64,000 nt of DNA from Bacillus_BA fengqiuensis (GTDB lineage Bacteria > Bacillota > Bacilli > Bacillales > Bacillaceae_H), in the NCBI GenBank assembly GCA_030813035.1, contig JAUSTV010000008.1. One strand, given 5' to 3'. Position numbers and translations under genes: made by a program. Positions 44,119-52,645 of the stretch are shown one piece after another (within the stretch, counting starts at the first letter, position 1; each line of letters starts with the position of its first letter). The notes under the pieces were generated by a model. That model worked only from the letters and a program-made list of their open reading frames with translations, searched no databases and had not been told where the DNA came from.

Positions 44119-44331
44119 ATGGACTGGATTGGCGCACTCTCCCATCAATTTCATGGAAAACTGCTGCGCGATGATGAAGATATCGATGCTTTTGCCTTTT
44201 CCTATTTACACAACATGAGTGAAACAGATTTGCTTCAGCTCATTGAAAATATGAATCGCGAAGAAATCGTACAAATGGTTCACTTATATATCAACAAGCA
44301 GCTAACGGAGCAATTATCGCAAAATCTATAA
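44119..44331 (+). CDS. Small acidic protein, DUF6154-like
   Basis: 70 residues: MDWIGALSHQFHGKLLRDDE and a helical, acidic C-terminal half (DLLQLIENMNREEIVQMVHL). AAAGGAG precedes the ATG. It lies between ytkC and dps. The family name is from memory and only moderately sure; function unknown. Confidence 0.7.
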   Translation: MDWIGALSHQFHGKLLRDDEDIDAFAFSYLHNMSETDLLQLIENMNREEIVQMVHLYINKQLTEQLSQNL

Positions 44332-44454
44332 AGGAAACTTCCATAAGTAAGAAATGGATCGAAGACTAACTGTGAGGCGTCAATCTCCACGTCTTCACAA
44401 GCACATCCTATGCGTTGCTGATGGTTAGTTAGGTCCGCACAATGCGGGATAAAA
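44330..44454. repeat. Repeat family A variant
   Basis: AAAGGAAACTTCCATAAG at the left and GGTTAGTTAGGTCCGCACAATGCGGGATAAAA at the right are family A ends in reverse orientation. The interior has CGTCAATCTCCACG and GCACATCCTATGCG, a module shared with the repeat at 19.9 kb. Confidence 0.65.
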
Positions 44455-44456
44455 TA

Positions 44457-44492
44457 AAGAACAGCTTGCTGCAATGCAGCAAGCTGTTCTTT
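44457..44492 (-). terminator. dps terminator
   Basis: AAGAACAGCTTGCTGCATTGCAGCAAGCTGTTCTTTATTTT on the minus strand, 13-bp stem, overlapping the dps stop. Confidence 0.85.
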
Positions 44493-44931
44493 ATTTTCCT
44501 AAGAATGATTTTAACATCCATATGTGTTTTTCCAGTTCTTTGTGAATAGCAAGCAGCATATCGCCTGTTGTTTCATCGCCGGCTTGCTCGGCCGCATCCA
44601 TTCCTTCTTTTAATTCACCGGTTAACATCGTAAAATCTTCTACTAAAGCAGCTACCATATCCTTAGCTGTTTCTTCTCCTGTTGCCTCTTTGACTGAAGC
44701 CGTTTCCAGGGATTCTTTCATCGTCGCTACCGGCTTTCCACCAAGAGCAAGAAGTCGTTCTGCCAAATCATCGATGTAGAGGGCTGCTTCATTGTAGAAC
44801 TCTTCAAATTTTTCGTGAAGCGTAAAAAACTGTTCGCCTTTCACATACCAATGATAGTTATGTAATTTCGTGTAAAGCACGCTCCAGTTGGCAATTTGCT
44901 GATTGACAATGTCCGTTAATTTGTTCGACAT
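44491..44931 (-). CDS. dps: Dps family DNA-protection/ferritin-like protein
   Basis: 146 residues, four-helix ferritin-like. The ferroxidase residues lie in NYHWYVKGEQFFTLHEKFEEFY (His, Asp/Glu) and YIDDLAERLLALGGKP, as in Dps/MrgA. It stores iron and shields DNA under oxidative stress. GGAGTGAGGATAT precedes the ATG. B. subtilis locus ytkB. No PerR box was identified with confidence. Confidence 0.93.
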   Translation of the reverse strand: MSNKLTDIVNQQIANWSVLYTKLHNYHWYVKGEQFFTLHEKFEEFYNEAALYIDDLAERLLALGGKPVATMKESLETASVKEATGEETAKDMVAALVEDFTMLTGELKEGMDAAEQAGDETTGDMLLAIHKELEKHIWMLKSFLGK

Positions 44932-45033
44932 ATATCCTCACTCCTTTCACTTTATTAATACCCCTTTTTTCACTTTTAAAACGACTTCTTTTTTGTTTGC
45001 ATGATAGAATATAGCTAATAAAGGAGGATTGTT

Positions 45034-45198
45034 ATGTATACCATTTTGATTATTTGTATCGTTATTGTCATTATCATTTTGTTATTAAGTGTCCTAACGA
45101 CATCCAAAGCTTACGATTATAAACATTCCATAGATTCACTGGAAGACAATCCTCATCTCCATCCCGCTGACAAGGATGACCACCGCGATAAGGAGTAG
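45034..45198 (+). CDS. ytzI: Small membrane protein YtzI
   Basis: 54 residues: one hydrophobic helix (TILIICIVIVIIILLLSVL) followed by a polar tail TTSKAYDYKHSIDSLEDN and HLHPADKDDH. AAAGGAGG lies 6 nt before the ATG. The TTSKAY-YKH block matches the YtzI family. Between dps and luxS, as in B. subtilis. Single-pass membrane protein of unknown function. Confidence 0.8.
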   Translation: MYTILIICIVIVIIILLLSVLTTSKAYDYKHSIDSLEDNPHLHPADKDDHRDKE

Positions 45199-45227
45199 AC
45201 AAGAGGATTCAGCGACAGGCTTTTCAA

Positions 45228-45278
45228 TAAAGGAAACTTCCATCGGTGGGGGTCTTACTGCCCGTTAATGAGGGATAA
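45228..45278. repeat. Repeat family A, minimal copy
   Basis: ATAAAGGAAACTTCCATCGG + TGGGGGTCTTACTGCCCG + TTAATGAGGGATAAAA: both ends of family A joined without the interior hairpins. Confidence 0.7.
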
Positions 45279-45316
45279 AAAATGGGGCGGCTCTGATGAG
45301 CCGCCCCATTTTTTAT
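45279..45316 (-). terminator. luxS terminator
   Basis: AAAATGGGGCGGCTC-TGAT-GAGCCGCCCCATTTTTT with a strong GC stem; it overlaps the luxS stop. Confidence 0.9.
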
Positions 45317-45786
45317 CCGAATACTTTTTCCAAATCTTCTTTATCTTGCTCTAACCAGAAACGCATTAAACGCTTTGCCCCTTCTAAATCATGAAGCTTC
45401 GCTTGACCGCATTGCGTTTCGTTTGCAGCAGGAATTTCGGTAATTTCCACTGCATCTTTTAATGTATCGTCCAATAAATCGATAATTTCACGCACAGTCG
45501 GTTCACCGCTTACGACTAAATAATAGCCTGTTTGACATCCCATTGGAGACACATCGATAATATCAAAGTGATCATATTTTTCAACATGCTTCCGAATATT
45601 GAAGGCTAGTAAGTGCTCCAGTGTATGAATAACATCTGGTTTCATAGCCTGTTTATTTGGCTGGCAAAAACGAATATCGAATTTATTAACCAAGCCGTCG
45701 CTCCCAACCTTGTGAACGCCGCAATGCCTTACATAAGGGGCTTTTACTGCCGTGTGATCTAGTTCGAAACTTTCAACTGATGGCAT
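45313..45786 (-). CDS. luxS: S-ribosylhomocysteine lyase
   Basis: 157 residues from the ATG at 45786 (AAGGAG upstream; a longer frame to 45849 is unsupported). Metal ligands in HTLEHLLAFNIR (HxxEH) and the catalytic region SPMGCQTGYYLV (Cys). It recycles the product of SAM-dependent methylation and yields DPD, the AI-2 precursor. Functionally linked with metK in the same window through the methyl cycle. Confidence 0.96.
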   Translation of the reverse strand: MPSVESFELDHTAVKAPYVRHCGVHKVGSDGLVNKFDIRFCQPNKQAMKPDVIHTLEHLLAFNIRKHVEKYDHFDIIDVSPMGCQTGYYLVVSGEPTVREIIDLLDDTLKDAVEITEIPAANETQCGQAKLHDLEGAKRLMRFWLEQDKEDLEKVFG

Positions 45787-45940
45787 ACTATCCACTCCTT
45801 CTTGTTTTCTTCTTTTTATCATACACTTAATTCCTATTTTTTTCATCAACTTTGTATGAATTAGGTTTTCCCTTTTATTTGAATAATCTTCGCTAATCTT
45901 TTATAGTTGATTTACAAAATAGATGAAGGAATGTTGTTCC

Positions 45941-46174
45941 ATGTTTTTATCCAAGTTCTTGATAGGCTTGATTCGTATTTATCAAAAATTTATTTCTCCG
46001 TTAAAGCCTCCTACTTGCCGGTTTTATCCGACATGTTCCCATTACGGACTGGAGGCCGTCAAACGATTTGGTCCTCTAAAAGGCAGTTGGCTGACGATTA
46101 AACGCCTTTTAAAATGTCATCCATTTCATCCGGGAGGAATTGACCTCGTCCCTGAAAAAAAACATAAAAATTGA
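45941..46174 (+). CDS. ytjA: Membrane protein insertion efficiency factor (YidD family)
   Basis: About 77 residues from the ATG at 45941 (GAAGGA upstream). Signature PTCRFYPTCSHYGLEAVKR and the closing CHPFHPGGIDLVP. YidD proteins assist YidC-dependent membrane insertion. Upstream ATG at 45923 lacks a site. Between luxS and the carbonic anhydrase gene. Confidence 0.92.
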   Translation: MFLSKFLIGLIRIYQKFISPLKPPTCRFYPTCSHYGLEAVKRFGPLKGSWLTIKRLLKCHPFHPGGIDLVPEKKHKN

Positions 46175-46318
46175 GATGCTCATATAAGGCGGTTTTTGTA
46201 AAGTGGATGGCTTCAACCGCCTTTAACCTAAAATCAAAAAAGTCACCATCCTAAAAAGGGCCCAATACAATAACTGTCGAGCTTCCCTTCTATCCCTCTC
46301 TGACACGTAGTAAGAGCG

Positions 46319-46891
46319 TTATTCCTCGTCTCCCTTATATCCGTCTACAACAAGGTCCAGCTTGCCGTTTTCCGGATTGATAATTAATCCATGGACCGGA
46401 ACACGTTTAGGAAAGAGCGGGTGATTTTGAAGAGTCTCCACGCTGTGTTTCACGCTTTCTTCTACACTATTGAAGCCTCTTAACCAATTTTTCAAGTCAA
46501 TACCCGAATACTTAATGGTAGAAAGGGTGTCTTCGCTAACGCCTTCCGACTTCATCTTATAAAGGATTTTATCCGCCTCAATCTTCCCCATCCCGCAGTC
46601 GTAATGACCGATTACGCATACTTCATCTGCATTCAGCTCATATACGGCTACCAATATGCTTCGCACAATACTGCCGAATGGATGGGCAACAATCGCTCCA
46701 GCATTTTTAATGATTTTGACATCTCCATTTCGTAAATTCATGGAATGCGGCAATAATTCTACAAGCCTTGTATCCATACATGATAAAATGACAAGCCTTT
46801 TATCTGGAAACTTGGTGGTTTGATACTTCTCATAATCTTTATTGCTCACGAATTTTTCATTAAAATCTAAAATCTCCTGCATTATAGACAT
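46319..46891 (-). CDS. ytiB: Beta-class carbonic anhydrase YtiB
   Basis: 190 residues from the ATG at 46891 (AAGGGA upstream). Zinc ligands in LSCMDTRLV (Cys, with Asp-Arg dyad) and VIGHYDCGM (His, Cys) are those of beta-carbonic anhydrases. It interconverts CO2 and bicarbonate. It is divergent from the COG0523 GTPase gene and shares with it a spacer holding a Zur-like box, so zinc control of both is possible. Confidence 0.92.
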   Translation of the reverse strand: MSIMQEILDFNEKFVSNKDYEKYQTTKFPDKRLVILSCMDTRLVELLPHSMNLRNGDVKIIKNAGAIVAHPFGSIVRSILVAVYELNADEVCVIGHYDCGMGKIEADKILYKMKSEGVSEDTLSTIKYSGIDLKNWLRGFNSVEESVKHSVETLQNHPLFPKRVPVHGLIINPENGKLDLVVDGYKGDEE

Positions 46892-46986
46892 ATGAATCAA
46901 TCCCTTCTTATAAAACTTATGAATATTTATATAATTATATAAATTACTTGTCCTTTTCACAAATTTTTTGTATGATACTAAAAGTT

Positions 46987-47008
46987 AAATCGTAATTATT
47001 CTTATTTA
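46987..47008 (+). promoter_or_regulatory. Zur-like operator, imperfect
   Basis: AAATCGTAATTATTCTTATTTA: the left half equals the Zur box half-site AAATCGTAAT, the right half is degenerate. It lies 15 nt upstream of the GTPase start. Confidence 0.6.
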
Positions 47009-47022
47009 CAAAGGAGAAGACC

Positions 47023-48207
47023 ATGAATAAAATACCAGTTACAGTATTAAGCGGCTATTTAGGTGCCGGAAAGACGACTTTGCTCAATTACATTTTACAT
47101 AACCGCGAAGGCCTGAAAATCGCCGTCATTGTAAATGATATGAGCGAGATCAATATTGATGCGGATTTAGTGAAGCGAGGCGGGTTTTCAAGAACGGAAG
47201 AAAAATTGGTTGAAATGCAAAATGGCTGCATTTGCTGTACATTAAGAGAAGATTTAATGGAAGAGGTCGAGCGGCTGGTGGATGAAGGCGATATTGATTA
47301 CATTGTCATTGAGTCATCCGGTATCAGCGAGCCGATTCCTGTTGCCCAAACCTTTACTTACTTGGACGAAGAGTCAGGAATCGACTTAACCAAAAAGTGC
47401 CGATTGGATACGATGGTAACCGTCGTGGACGCCAACCGCTTTTGGAATGACTTTGCTTCCGGCGAAAGCTTGCTCGACCGAAAGCAAGGAACGGATGAAC
47501 ACGATACTCGTGAGGTCGTGGATTTATTGATTGATCAAATTGAGTTTGCCAATGTGATTTTATTAAATAAAGTAGATTTATTGGCCGAGGAAGACATTAT
47601 AGAACTTGAAAATTTGTTAAAGAAACTTAATCCGGAAGCGAACGTCATCAGGACCGCACATAGTGAAGTTTCCCTTCATGAGATCTTAAATACGAATCTG
47701 TTTGATTTTGATAAAGCCAGTCAAGGAGCGGGTTGGATTAAAGAGCTGAACGAAGAGCACACACCCGAAACAGAAGAATATGGCATTTCCTCTTTCGTCT
47801 ACCGCCGTCGTCTCCCATTCCACCCTGAACGATTCATGAACTGGCTTGAGAACTGGCCGGTTGACATCGTACGTGCGAAAGGATTTTTCTGGCTGGCTTC
47901 CCGTAACGATATGACAGGCCTTCTTTCTCAAGCCGGAACATCCATTATGATTCAAGGAGCCGGTGAATGGATTGCAGCTTATCCCGAAAAAGAACGCATG
48001 CAAATATTAAAAGAAGAGCCCGAGTTGTTAGAAAAATGGGATGAATCATTTGGCGACCGTATGAACGAACTTGTGTTCATCGGGGTTGATATGGACCGAA
48101 ATGAAGTCGAAGCTTCTCTTGACCAATGTTTACTGACAGATGAAGAAATGAAGCTGGATTGGTCATTATTCCATGATCCTCTTCCTGCTTTTACCGTTTC
48201 TTCTTGA
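47023..48207 (+). CDS. COG0523 zinc metallochaperone GTPase (ZagA/YciC-like)
   Basis: 394 residues. Walker A SGYLGAGKTTLLN, the CxCC motif NGCICCTLREDL, guanine-specificity LNKVDLL, and a CobW C-terminal domain near residues 255-370. B. subtilis relatives (ZagA, YciC) supply zinc to client enzymes during zinc starvation and are Zur-repressed. The Zur-like box and the zinc-binding lipoprotein next door support zinc. AAAGGAGA upstream. Confidence 0.9.
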   Translation: MNKIPVTVLSGYLGAGKTTLLNYILHNREGLKIAVIVNDMSEINIDADLVKRGGFSRTEEKLVEMQNGCICCTLREDLMEEVERLVDEGDIDYIVIESSGISEPIPVAQTFTYLDEESGIDLTKKCRLDTMVTVVDANRFWNDFASGESLLDRKQGTDEHDTREVVDLLIDQIEFANVILLNKVDLLAEEDIIELENLLKKLNPEANVIRTAHSEVSLHEILNTNLFDFDKASQGAGWIKELNEEHTPETEEYGISSFVYRRRLPFHPERFMNWLENWPVDIVRAKGFFWLASRNDMTGLLSQAGTSIMIQGAGEWIAAYPEKERMQILKEEPELLEKWDESFGDRMNELVFIGVDMDRNEVEASLDQCLLTDEEMKLDWSLFHDPLPAFTVSS

Positions 48208-48220
48208 TTTTTTTATTTTC

Positions 48221-48243
48221 AAATCGTAATAATTACGATATAA
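48221..48243 (+). promoter_or_regulatory. Zur operator
   Basis: AAATCGTAAT-A-ATTACGATATAA: a nearly perfect palindrome matching the Bacillus Zur box, 48 nt upstream of the zinc lipoprotein start. Confidence 0.85.
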
Positions 48244-48290
48244 TTACATCTGGATTAAATAGATAAAAAGAAGTTCGAGAGGAGAAAAAA

Positions 48291-49295
48291 ATGAAAATTA
48301 AAGCAGGTTTAATGGCACTATCATTGGCCTTTACTTCTTTTCTTGCAGCTTGCGGCAGTGAGAGCACAAGCGGAAATGACAATAGTGAAGTGAAAGATGA
48401 TGCCTTACAAATATATACAACTATTTACCCATTGCAAGATTTTGCCGCTAAAATTGGCGGAGAACATGTAGAAGTGGAGAGCATTTTGCCTCCAGGCGTT
48501 GATGCCCATACATTTGAACCGACTCCAAAAACAATGGTAACCTTAGCTAAAGCTGATGCCTTCATTTATTCAGGAGCAGGAGTAGAGGGATTTGTAGACG
48601 CGGCTAAAGATACATTAAAAAGTGAAGATGTAAAGCTTGTTGAAGCAGCTCACGGTATCGAGCTGGCCCACCATGACGAGCATGCTACCGAAGAAACTCA
48701 CGATGAGCACGCTACTGAAGAAGCTCATGACGAACACGCTGCCGAAGAAAACCATAACGAGCATAACCACGGAGACGTCGATCCGCATATCTGGTTAGAT
48801 CCAATTTTGGCTACCCAATTAGCCGAAAATATCAAAACGGAATTAACAGAACTGAAACCAGAGGCAAAAGCGGATTTTGAGAAGAATTTTGAAACATTAA
48901 AAAGCGATCTCGAAACATTAGACAAAGAATTCACCCAAGTGATTGACTCAGCGCCTAAAAAAGAGATTTTAGTGGCACATGCCGCTTACGGTTATTGGGA
49001 AGAACGCTATGGTATCCATCAGTTGAGCATATCAGGTTTATCCCCTACAAATGAACCGTCTCAAAAGGAACTGCGAGACCTTGTTTCGACTGCAAAAGAA
49101 CATAATATCAAATATGTTATCTTTGAACAAAACGTAAAACCGAAAATCGCCGAGCTTGTGAAAAAGGAAATCGGAGCAGACTCATTAACTTTACACAACC
49201 TTGAAGCGTTAACGGAAGAAGATATAAAGAATAAAGAAGATTACTTCTCGATCATGAAGAAAAACCTTGAAACACTAAAAACAGCTTTACAGTAA
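48291..49295 (+). CDS. Zinc-binding lipoprotein of ABC-type uptake (ZnuA/AdcA-like)
   Basis: 334 residues. Signal peptide with lipobox FLAAC (Cys about 21), then a cluster-9 metal-binding domain. Zn ligand candidates are in DAHTFEPTPKT, DPHIWLDP, VAHAAYGYW and IFEQNVKP. A His/Glu-rich loop (residues 124-160) contains three imperfect copies of DEHATEE-H. No permease or ATPase gene follows; they must be elsewhere. A Zur box precedes it. Confidence 0.9.
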   Translation: MKIKAGLMALSLAFTSFLAACGSESTSGNDNSEVKDDALQIYTTIYPLQDFAAKIGGEHVEVESILPPGVDAHTFEPTPKTMVTLAKADAFIYSGAGVEGFVDAAKDTLKSEDVKLVEAAHGIELAHHDEHATEETHDEHATEEAHDEHAAEENHNEHNHGDVDPHIWLDPILATQLAENIKTELTELKPEAKADFEKNFETLKSDLETLDKEFTQVIDSAPKKEILVAHAAYGYWEERYGIHQLSISGLSPTNEPSQKELRDLVSTAKEHNIKYVIFEQNVKPKIAELVKKEIGADSLTLHNLEALTEEDIKNKEDYFSIMKKNLETLKTALQ

Positions 49296-49330
49296 AAAAC
49301 AGCTTGCGCGAGCAAGCTGTTTTTTATTTC
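49294..49330 (+). terminator. Terminator of the zinc lipoprotein gene
   Basis: AAAAAACAGCTTGC-GCGA-GCAAGCTGTTTTTTATTT, immediately after the stop. Confidence 0.9.
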
Positions 49331-49554
49331 ATCTTGTTTTTTTCATGGAATGCTCCTCATGATCGGCAAATTTTTGTCTTTCTATATAAAAGGATGAATA
49401 ACAGAGTTTACCTTTCCTTTTATAAAGGTAGCACTCATCATAAAGCGAAATGATTACTATTTTCAAATTTGTGTCTTATCATTTTAATGCATAATCTCTG
49501 GTAAAAGGTGGACAATAAGGAACAACAGTACTCTATTGGAAAGGTTGCGTTTCA

Positions 49555-50889
49555 ATGGATCATTTAGTCCTTGCACGTTCAATGTTCGGTATGACCATGG
49601 CGTTTCACATCATCTTCGCCACCCTTGGAGTAGGCATTCCCCTTATGGTCTTATTTGCCGAACTGCTTTACCACAAAACGAAAGACAAAGATTATGCCAT
49701 TATGGCTAAGCGTTGGACGAAAGGGTTTGCGGTACTGCTCGGTGTAGCCATTCCTACAGGAACCATTGCAGGAGTCCAGCTTAACCTTCTTTGGCCCGGT
49801 TTTATGGAAGTGATCGGGAAAGTGATGGCTCTTGCCTTCCAGATTGAAATTTACGCTTTTTTCATTGAAGCCTTGTTTATGTCTATTTACATTTATGCGG
49901 CTGATCGCATTTCTCCTCTTATGAGAATTGTCAGTGTGACGATGGTTGCCATCGGCGGAGCAGCTTCAGCCATCCTTATTACAAATGTTCATGCGTTTGA
50001 AGGGACCCCTGCCGGTTTTCGCATAGAAAACGGAGAAATTGTAGATGTAGATCCATGGGCCGCGTTTTTTAACCCAAGCTTCCTTGTATCCGCAGGACAT
50101 GTGGTCGTTTCTGCCTTTATGACGGGTGCTTTTGTTCTCGCTTCTATTTCTGCATACAAAATGCTTCGTTCGAAAGCAGAAAAAAATGTCTACAACTTTT
50201 ATAAGAAAGCACTGGTGCTCACTTTGACCGCCGGGCTTGTTTTTTCATTTTTAACGGCTCTCAACGGTCATGAATCGGCTCAGATGCTGCATGAATACCA
50301 GCCTGAGAAGCTGGCCGCGGCAGAAGGATTGTTTGAAACGCAAGACTATGCTCCACTTGCCATCGGCGGTTATACGGATTTGGAAACAAAAGAAGTAAAA
50401 TTCGGAATCGAAATTCCATGGGCTCTTAGCTTCTTGGCAGGAAACAGCTTCGATACGGTCGTTGTCGGGCTCGATGATTTTCCCGAAGAATATTGGCCGC
50501 CCTTATTTGTCCATACATTATTCAATGGAATGGTTTTAATCGGATCTGCTCTCATTTTTTTAGCGATGTTTGGACTATTCTGGTATAAAATTTTAAAACG
50601 TAATGACTTTCCGAAATGGCTTATGTGGCTCTATGTTGCCGCGGGGCCGCTTTCCATTCTCGCTATTGAGTTCGGCTGGATTTTCGCTTGTACAGGAAGG
50701 CAGCCATGGGTTATTTATCGAATCATGAAAACGTCTGAAGCCGTTACCACTTCGTCTGAATTAGGTTTATTGTTTACCTTCTTTTTGCTTGTTTACATTA
50801 TTTTAGGAGTAGCCGTTGTGCTCGTTCTAAAATATTACTTTAAGCGTCACCCTGTCTCGAAAGACTTGGAGATGCGAACTGAATCGTAA
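49555..50889 (+). CDS. ythA: Cytochrome bd oxidase subunit I (YthA)
   Basis: 444 residues, about nine helices. Heme-ligand His lies in MAFHIIFATLG (near residue 18), a second in SAGHVVVSAFMTG, and the Gln loop follows GHESAQMLHEYQPEKLAAAE; GRQPWVIY near residue 380 is diagnostic. It is a high-affinity quinol oxidase subunit. GGAAAGG upstream. First gene of the pair ythA-ythB. Confidence 0.93.
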   Translation: MDHLVLARSMFGMTMAFHIIFATLGVGIPLMVLFAELLYHKTKDKDYAIMAKRWTKGFAVLLGVAIPTGTIAGVQLNLLWPGFMEVIGKVMALAFQIEIYAFFIEALFMSIYIYAADRISPLMRIVSVTMVAIGGAASAILITNVHAFEGTPAGFRIENGEIVDVDPWAAFFNPSFLVSAGHVVVSAFMTGAFVLASISAYKMLRSKAEKNVYNFYKKALVLTLTAGLVFSFLTALNGHESAQMLHEYQPEKLAAAEGLFETQDYAPLAIGGYTDLETKEVKFGIEIPWALSFLAGNSFDTVVVGLDDFPEEYWPPLFVHTLFNGMVLIGSALIFLAMFGLFWYKILKRNDFPKWLMWLYVAAGPLSILAIEFGWIFACTGRQPWVIYRIMKTSEAVTTSSELGLLFTFFLLVYIILGVAVVLVLKYYFKRHPVSKDLEMRTES

Positions 50890-50906
50890 GGAGGTGTCAC
50901 GTTGAG

Positions 50907-51935
50907 ATGATGACTGAAGCATTACTGGCCATTTCCGTATTATGGGGATTTATTTTTATTTATGCCGTGATGGCAACGATGGATTTCGGAGCAGGCTTTT
51001 GGTCCATGGTATATATCAATCGGGAAAAAACGAATGCGACAACGATTGCAAACCGTTACCTCTCCCCTACATGGGAAGTGACAAATGTATTCATCGTGGC
51101 GATTGTCGTGGCACTATTCACCTTTTTTCCCGGCGCTACGTTTACATTAGGAACGGTTCTGCTTATCCCTGGAAGCATTATTTTGTTACTTCTGTCCATT
51201 CGAAGTGCTTTTCTTGTGTTCTCTCATATTGCCAAGGATTATGAAAAAGCATTGACCTATATTTCAGGCATTTCCGGTATTTTGATTCCAGCCTTTTTGA
51301 TTTGTGTTCTTCCGATCACTCATGGAAATTATATCGATACTATTGAAGGCACGGAAAAGCTCAATTTAGTGACTTTATTTACAAGTCCGAATGTGTATGC
51401 GTTTATCGGATTCGCCATTAGCTCCACCTTATTTTTGTCATCGCTTCTTTTAGCCGATTACTCGAAAGTATCGGATGAATTTGAAGCATATAACGTATAT
51501 CGGCGGGACGCGATTATTCTCGGACCGATCGCCCTGCTTATGGCTTTCCTCATCATGCTCACCATGCGCGGGGAGGCGACATGGCTTTATGACAATATGA
51601 TGGAAATGAAGGGGTGGCTGATTGCTTCAGCTCTCATGTTTATCGTGACCGGAGGCGCCCTCTTCATTCGGACATCCAAAGCGGTGGGGATGCCGCGATT
51701 GGCGGTTATTTCTACTCTCGTACAATACTTTTTAGCAAGCTATGCCTATGGAAAATCCCATCTGCCCTTTGTGGTATTCCCTAATGTAACGATTGAATCG
51801 GGGTTTACCCATCCTGCGACCTTCCGAGCGTTGTTTATCTCTTACATTGTGGGATTTGTCATCCTGTTTCCCGGGTTCGTTTATTTTTGGAAACTGTTTA
51901 TGAAGGATCGAAATTATTTGAAGAACAAAATATGA
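50907..51935 (+). CDS. ythB: Cytochrome bd oxidase subunit II (YthB)
   Basis: 342 residues with about eight helices; MATMDFGAGFWSMVY, NRYLSPTWEVTNVFIV and FTHPATFRALFISYIVG match the CydB-like subunit. It starts 17 nt after ythA with AAGGAGGTG upstream; an ATG at 50910 is an equally possible start. Together they form the terminal oxidase. Confidence 0.92.
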   Translation: MMTEALLAISVLWGFIFIYAVMATMDFGAGFWSMVYINREKTNATTIANRYLSPTWEVTNVFIVAIVVALFTFFPGATFTLGTVLLIPGSIILLLLSIRSAFLVFSHIAKDYEKALTYISGISGILIPAFLICVLPITHGNYIDTIEGTEKLNLVTLFTSPNVYAFIGFAISSTLFLSSLLLADYSKVSDEFEAYNVYRRDAIILGPIALLMAFLIMLTMRGEATWLYDNMMEMKGWLIASALMFIVTGGALFIRTSKAVGMPRLAVISTLVQYFLASYAYGKSHLPFVVFPNVTIESGFTHPATFRALFISYIVGFVILFPGFVYFWKLFMKDRNYLKNKI

Positions 51936-52017
51936 GGCGTACTTTTTAGTGCTTTATTAAAGCTGAAAAGGCAAATGACTAAAGGAACTCGCCTTCTTTA
52001 GTCATTTGCCTTTATTT

Positions 52018-52168
52018 ATCCCTCACTAACGGGCAGTAAGACCCCCACTTCAAAACTTGGCGTAATCGTAGAAGTTTAAGTAGGGGATAACTGCCCGTAA
52101 AAGCCCGATAAGTCACCTAACCACCGGTGAGGGATAAAGCCCCCTACCGATGGAAGTTTCCTTTATTA
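52018..52168. repeat. Repeat family A, medium copy
   Basis: ATCCCTCACTAACGGGCAG, CCCCCACTT ... AAGTAGGGGATAACTGCCCG hairpin, then ACCGGTGAGGG and CCGATGGAAGTTTCCTTTAT. It lacks the CGTCCTG and CCCGCAT hairpins of the copy at 38.6 kb. Confidence 0.75.
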
Positions 52169-52618
52169 CATAGCTTTTGTTCCAATCTGTTCCGCAAATT
52201 CCTTGGCGAATTGCCGGCACTGGTCAATGTCTTCCCCATAAGGAGCATGCTCGATTTTTAATCCTTCCATGACCAGCTCCCCTCCTCTTTCCGCAATTCG
52301 ATGTTCCAGTAAATCAACCGCGCCGCAAAAATGCTCGTATGCCCGATCTCCTGATCCAAATACCGCTGCTTTTTTCCCGCTTAAATCCAATTGATCCATA
52401 TCTTCATAGATATCTAAAAAATCATCTGGAAGTTCCCCATCTCCCCATGTATACGCTCCAAACAAAATATAATCGTAAGAAAGAATGTCATTGGCCTCTA
52501 CATCAAGGGCTTCTTTGCGCTCCACATGCATTCCCTCATTCTGTAAACTCTCTTCGATTAAATCCGCTATCATCTCTGTATTACCAGACATACTCGCATA
52601 CACCATTAACGTTTTCAT
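52166..52618 (-). CDS. Flavodoxin
   Basis: 150 residues. FMN phosphate loop MVYASMSGNTEMIADLI at the N-terminus, FGAYTWGDGELPDDF (ring-stacking Trp region) and FGSGDRAYEHFCGAVD. It is a low-potential electron carrier, typically replacing ferredoxin under iron limitation. It lies downstream of a 231-residue gene with a Fur box, so iron control is likely. Resembles B. subtilis YkuN/YkuP in size and role. Confidence 0.92.
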   Translation of the reverse strand: MKTLMVYASMSGNTEMIADLIEESLQNEGMHVERKEALDVEANDILSYDYILFGAYTWGDGELPDDFLDIYEDMDQLDLSGKKAAVFGSGDRAYEHFCGAVDLLEHRIAERGGELVMEGLKIEHAPYGEDIDQCRQFAKEFAEQIGTKAM

Positions 52619-52645
52619 CCTTTTTCTCCTCCCTTTTCCATCCAG

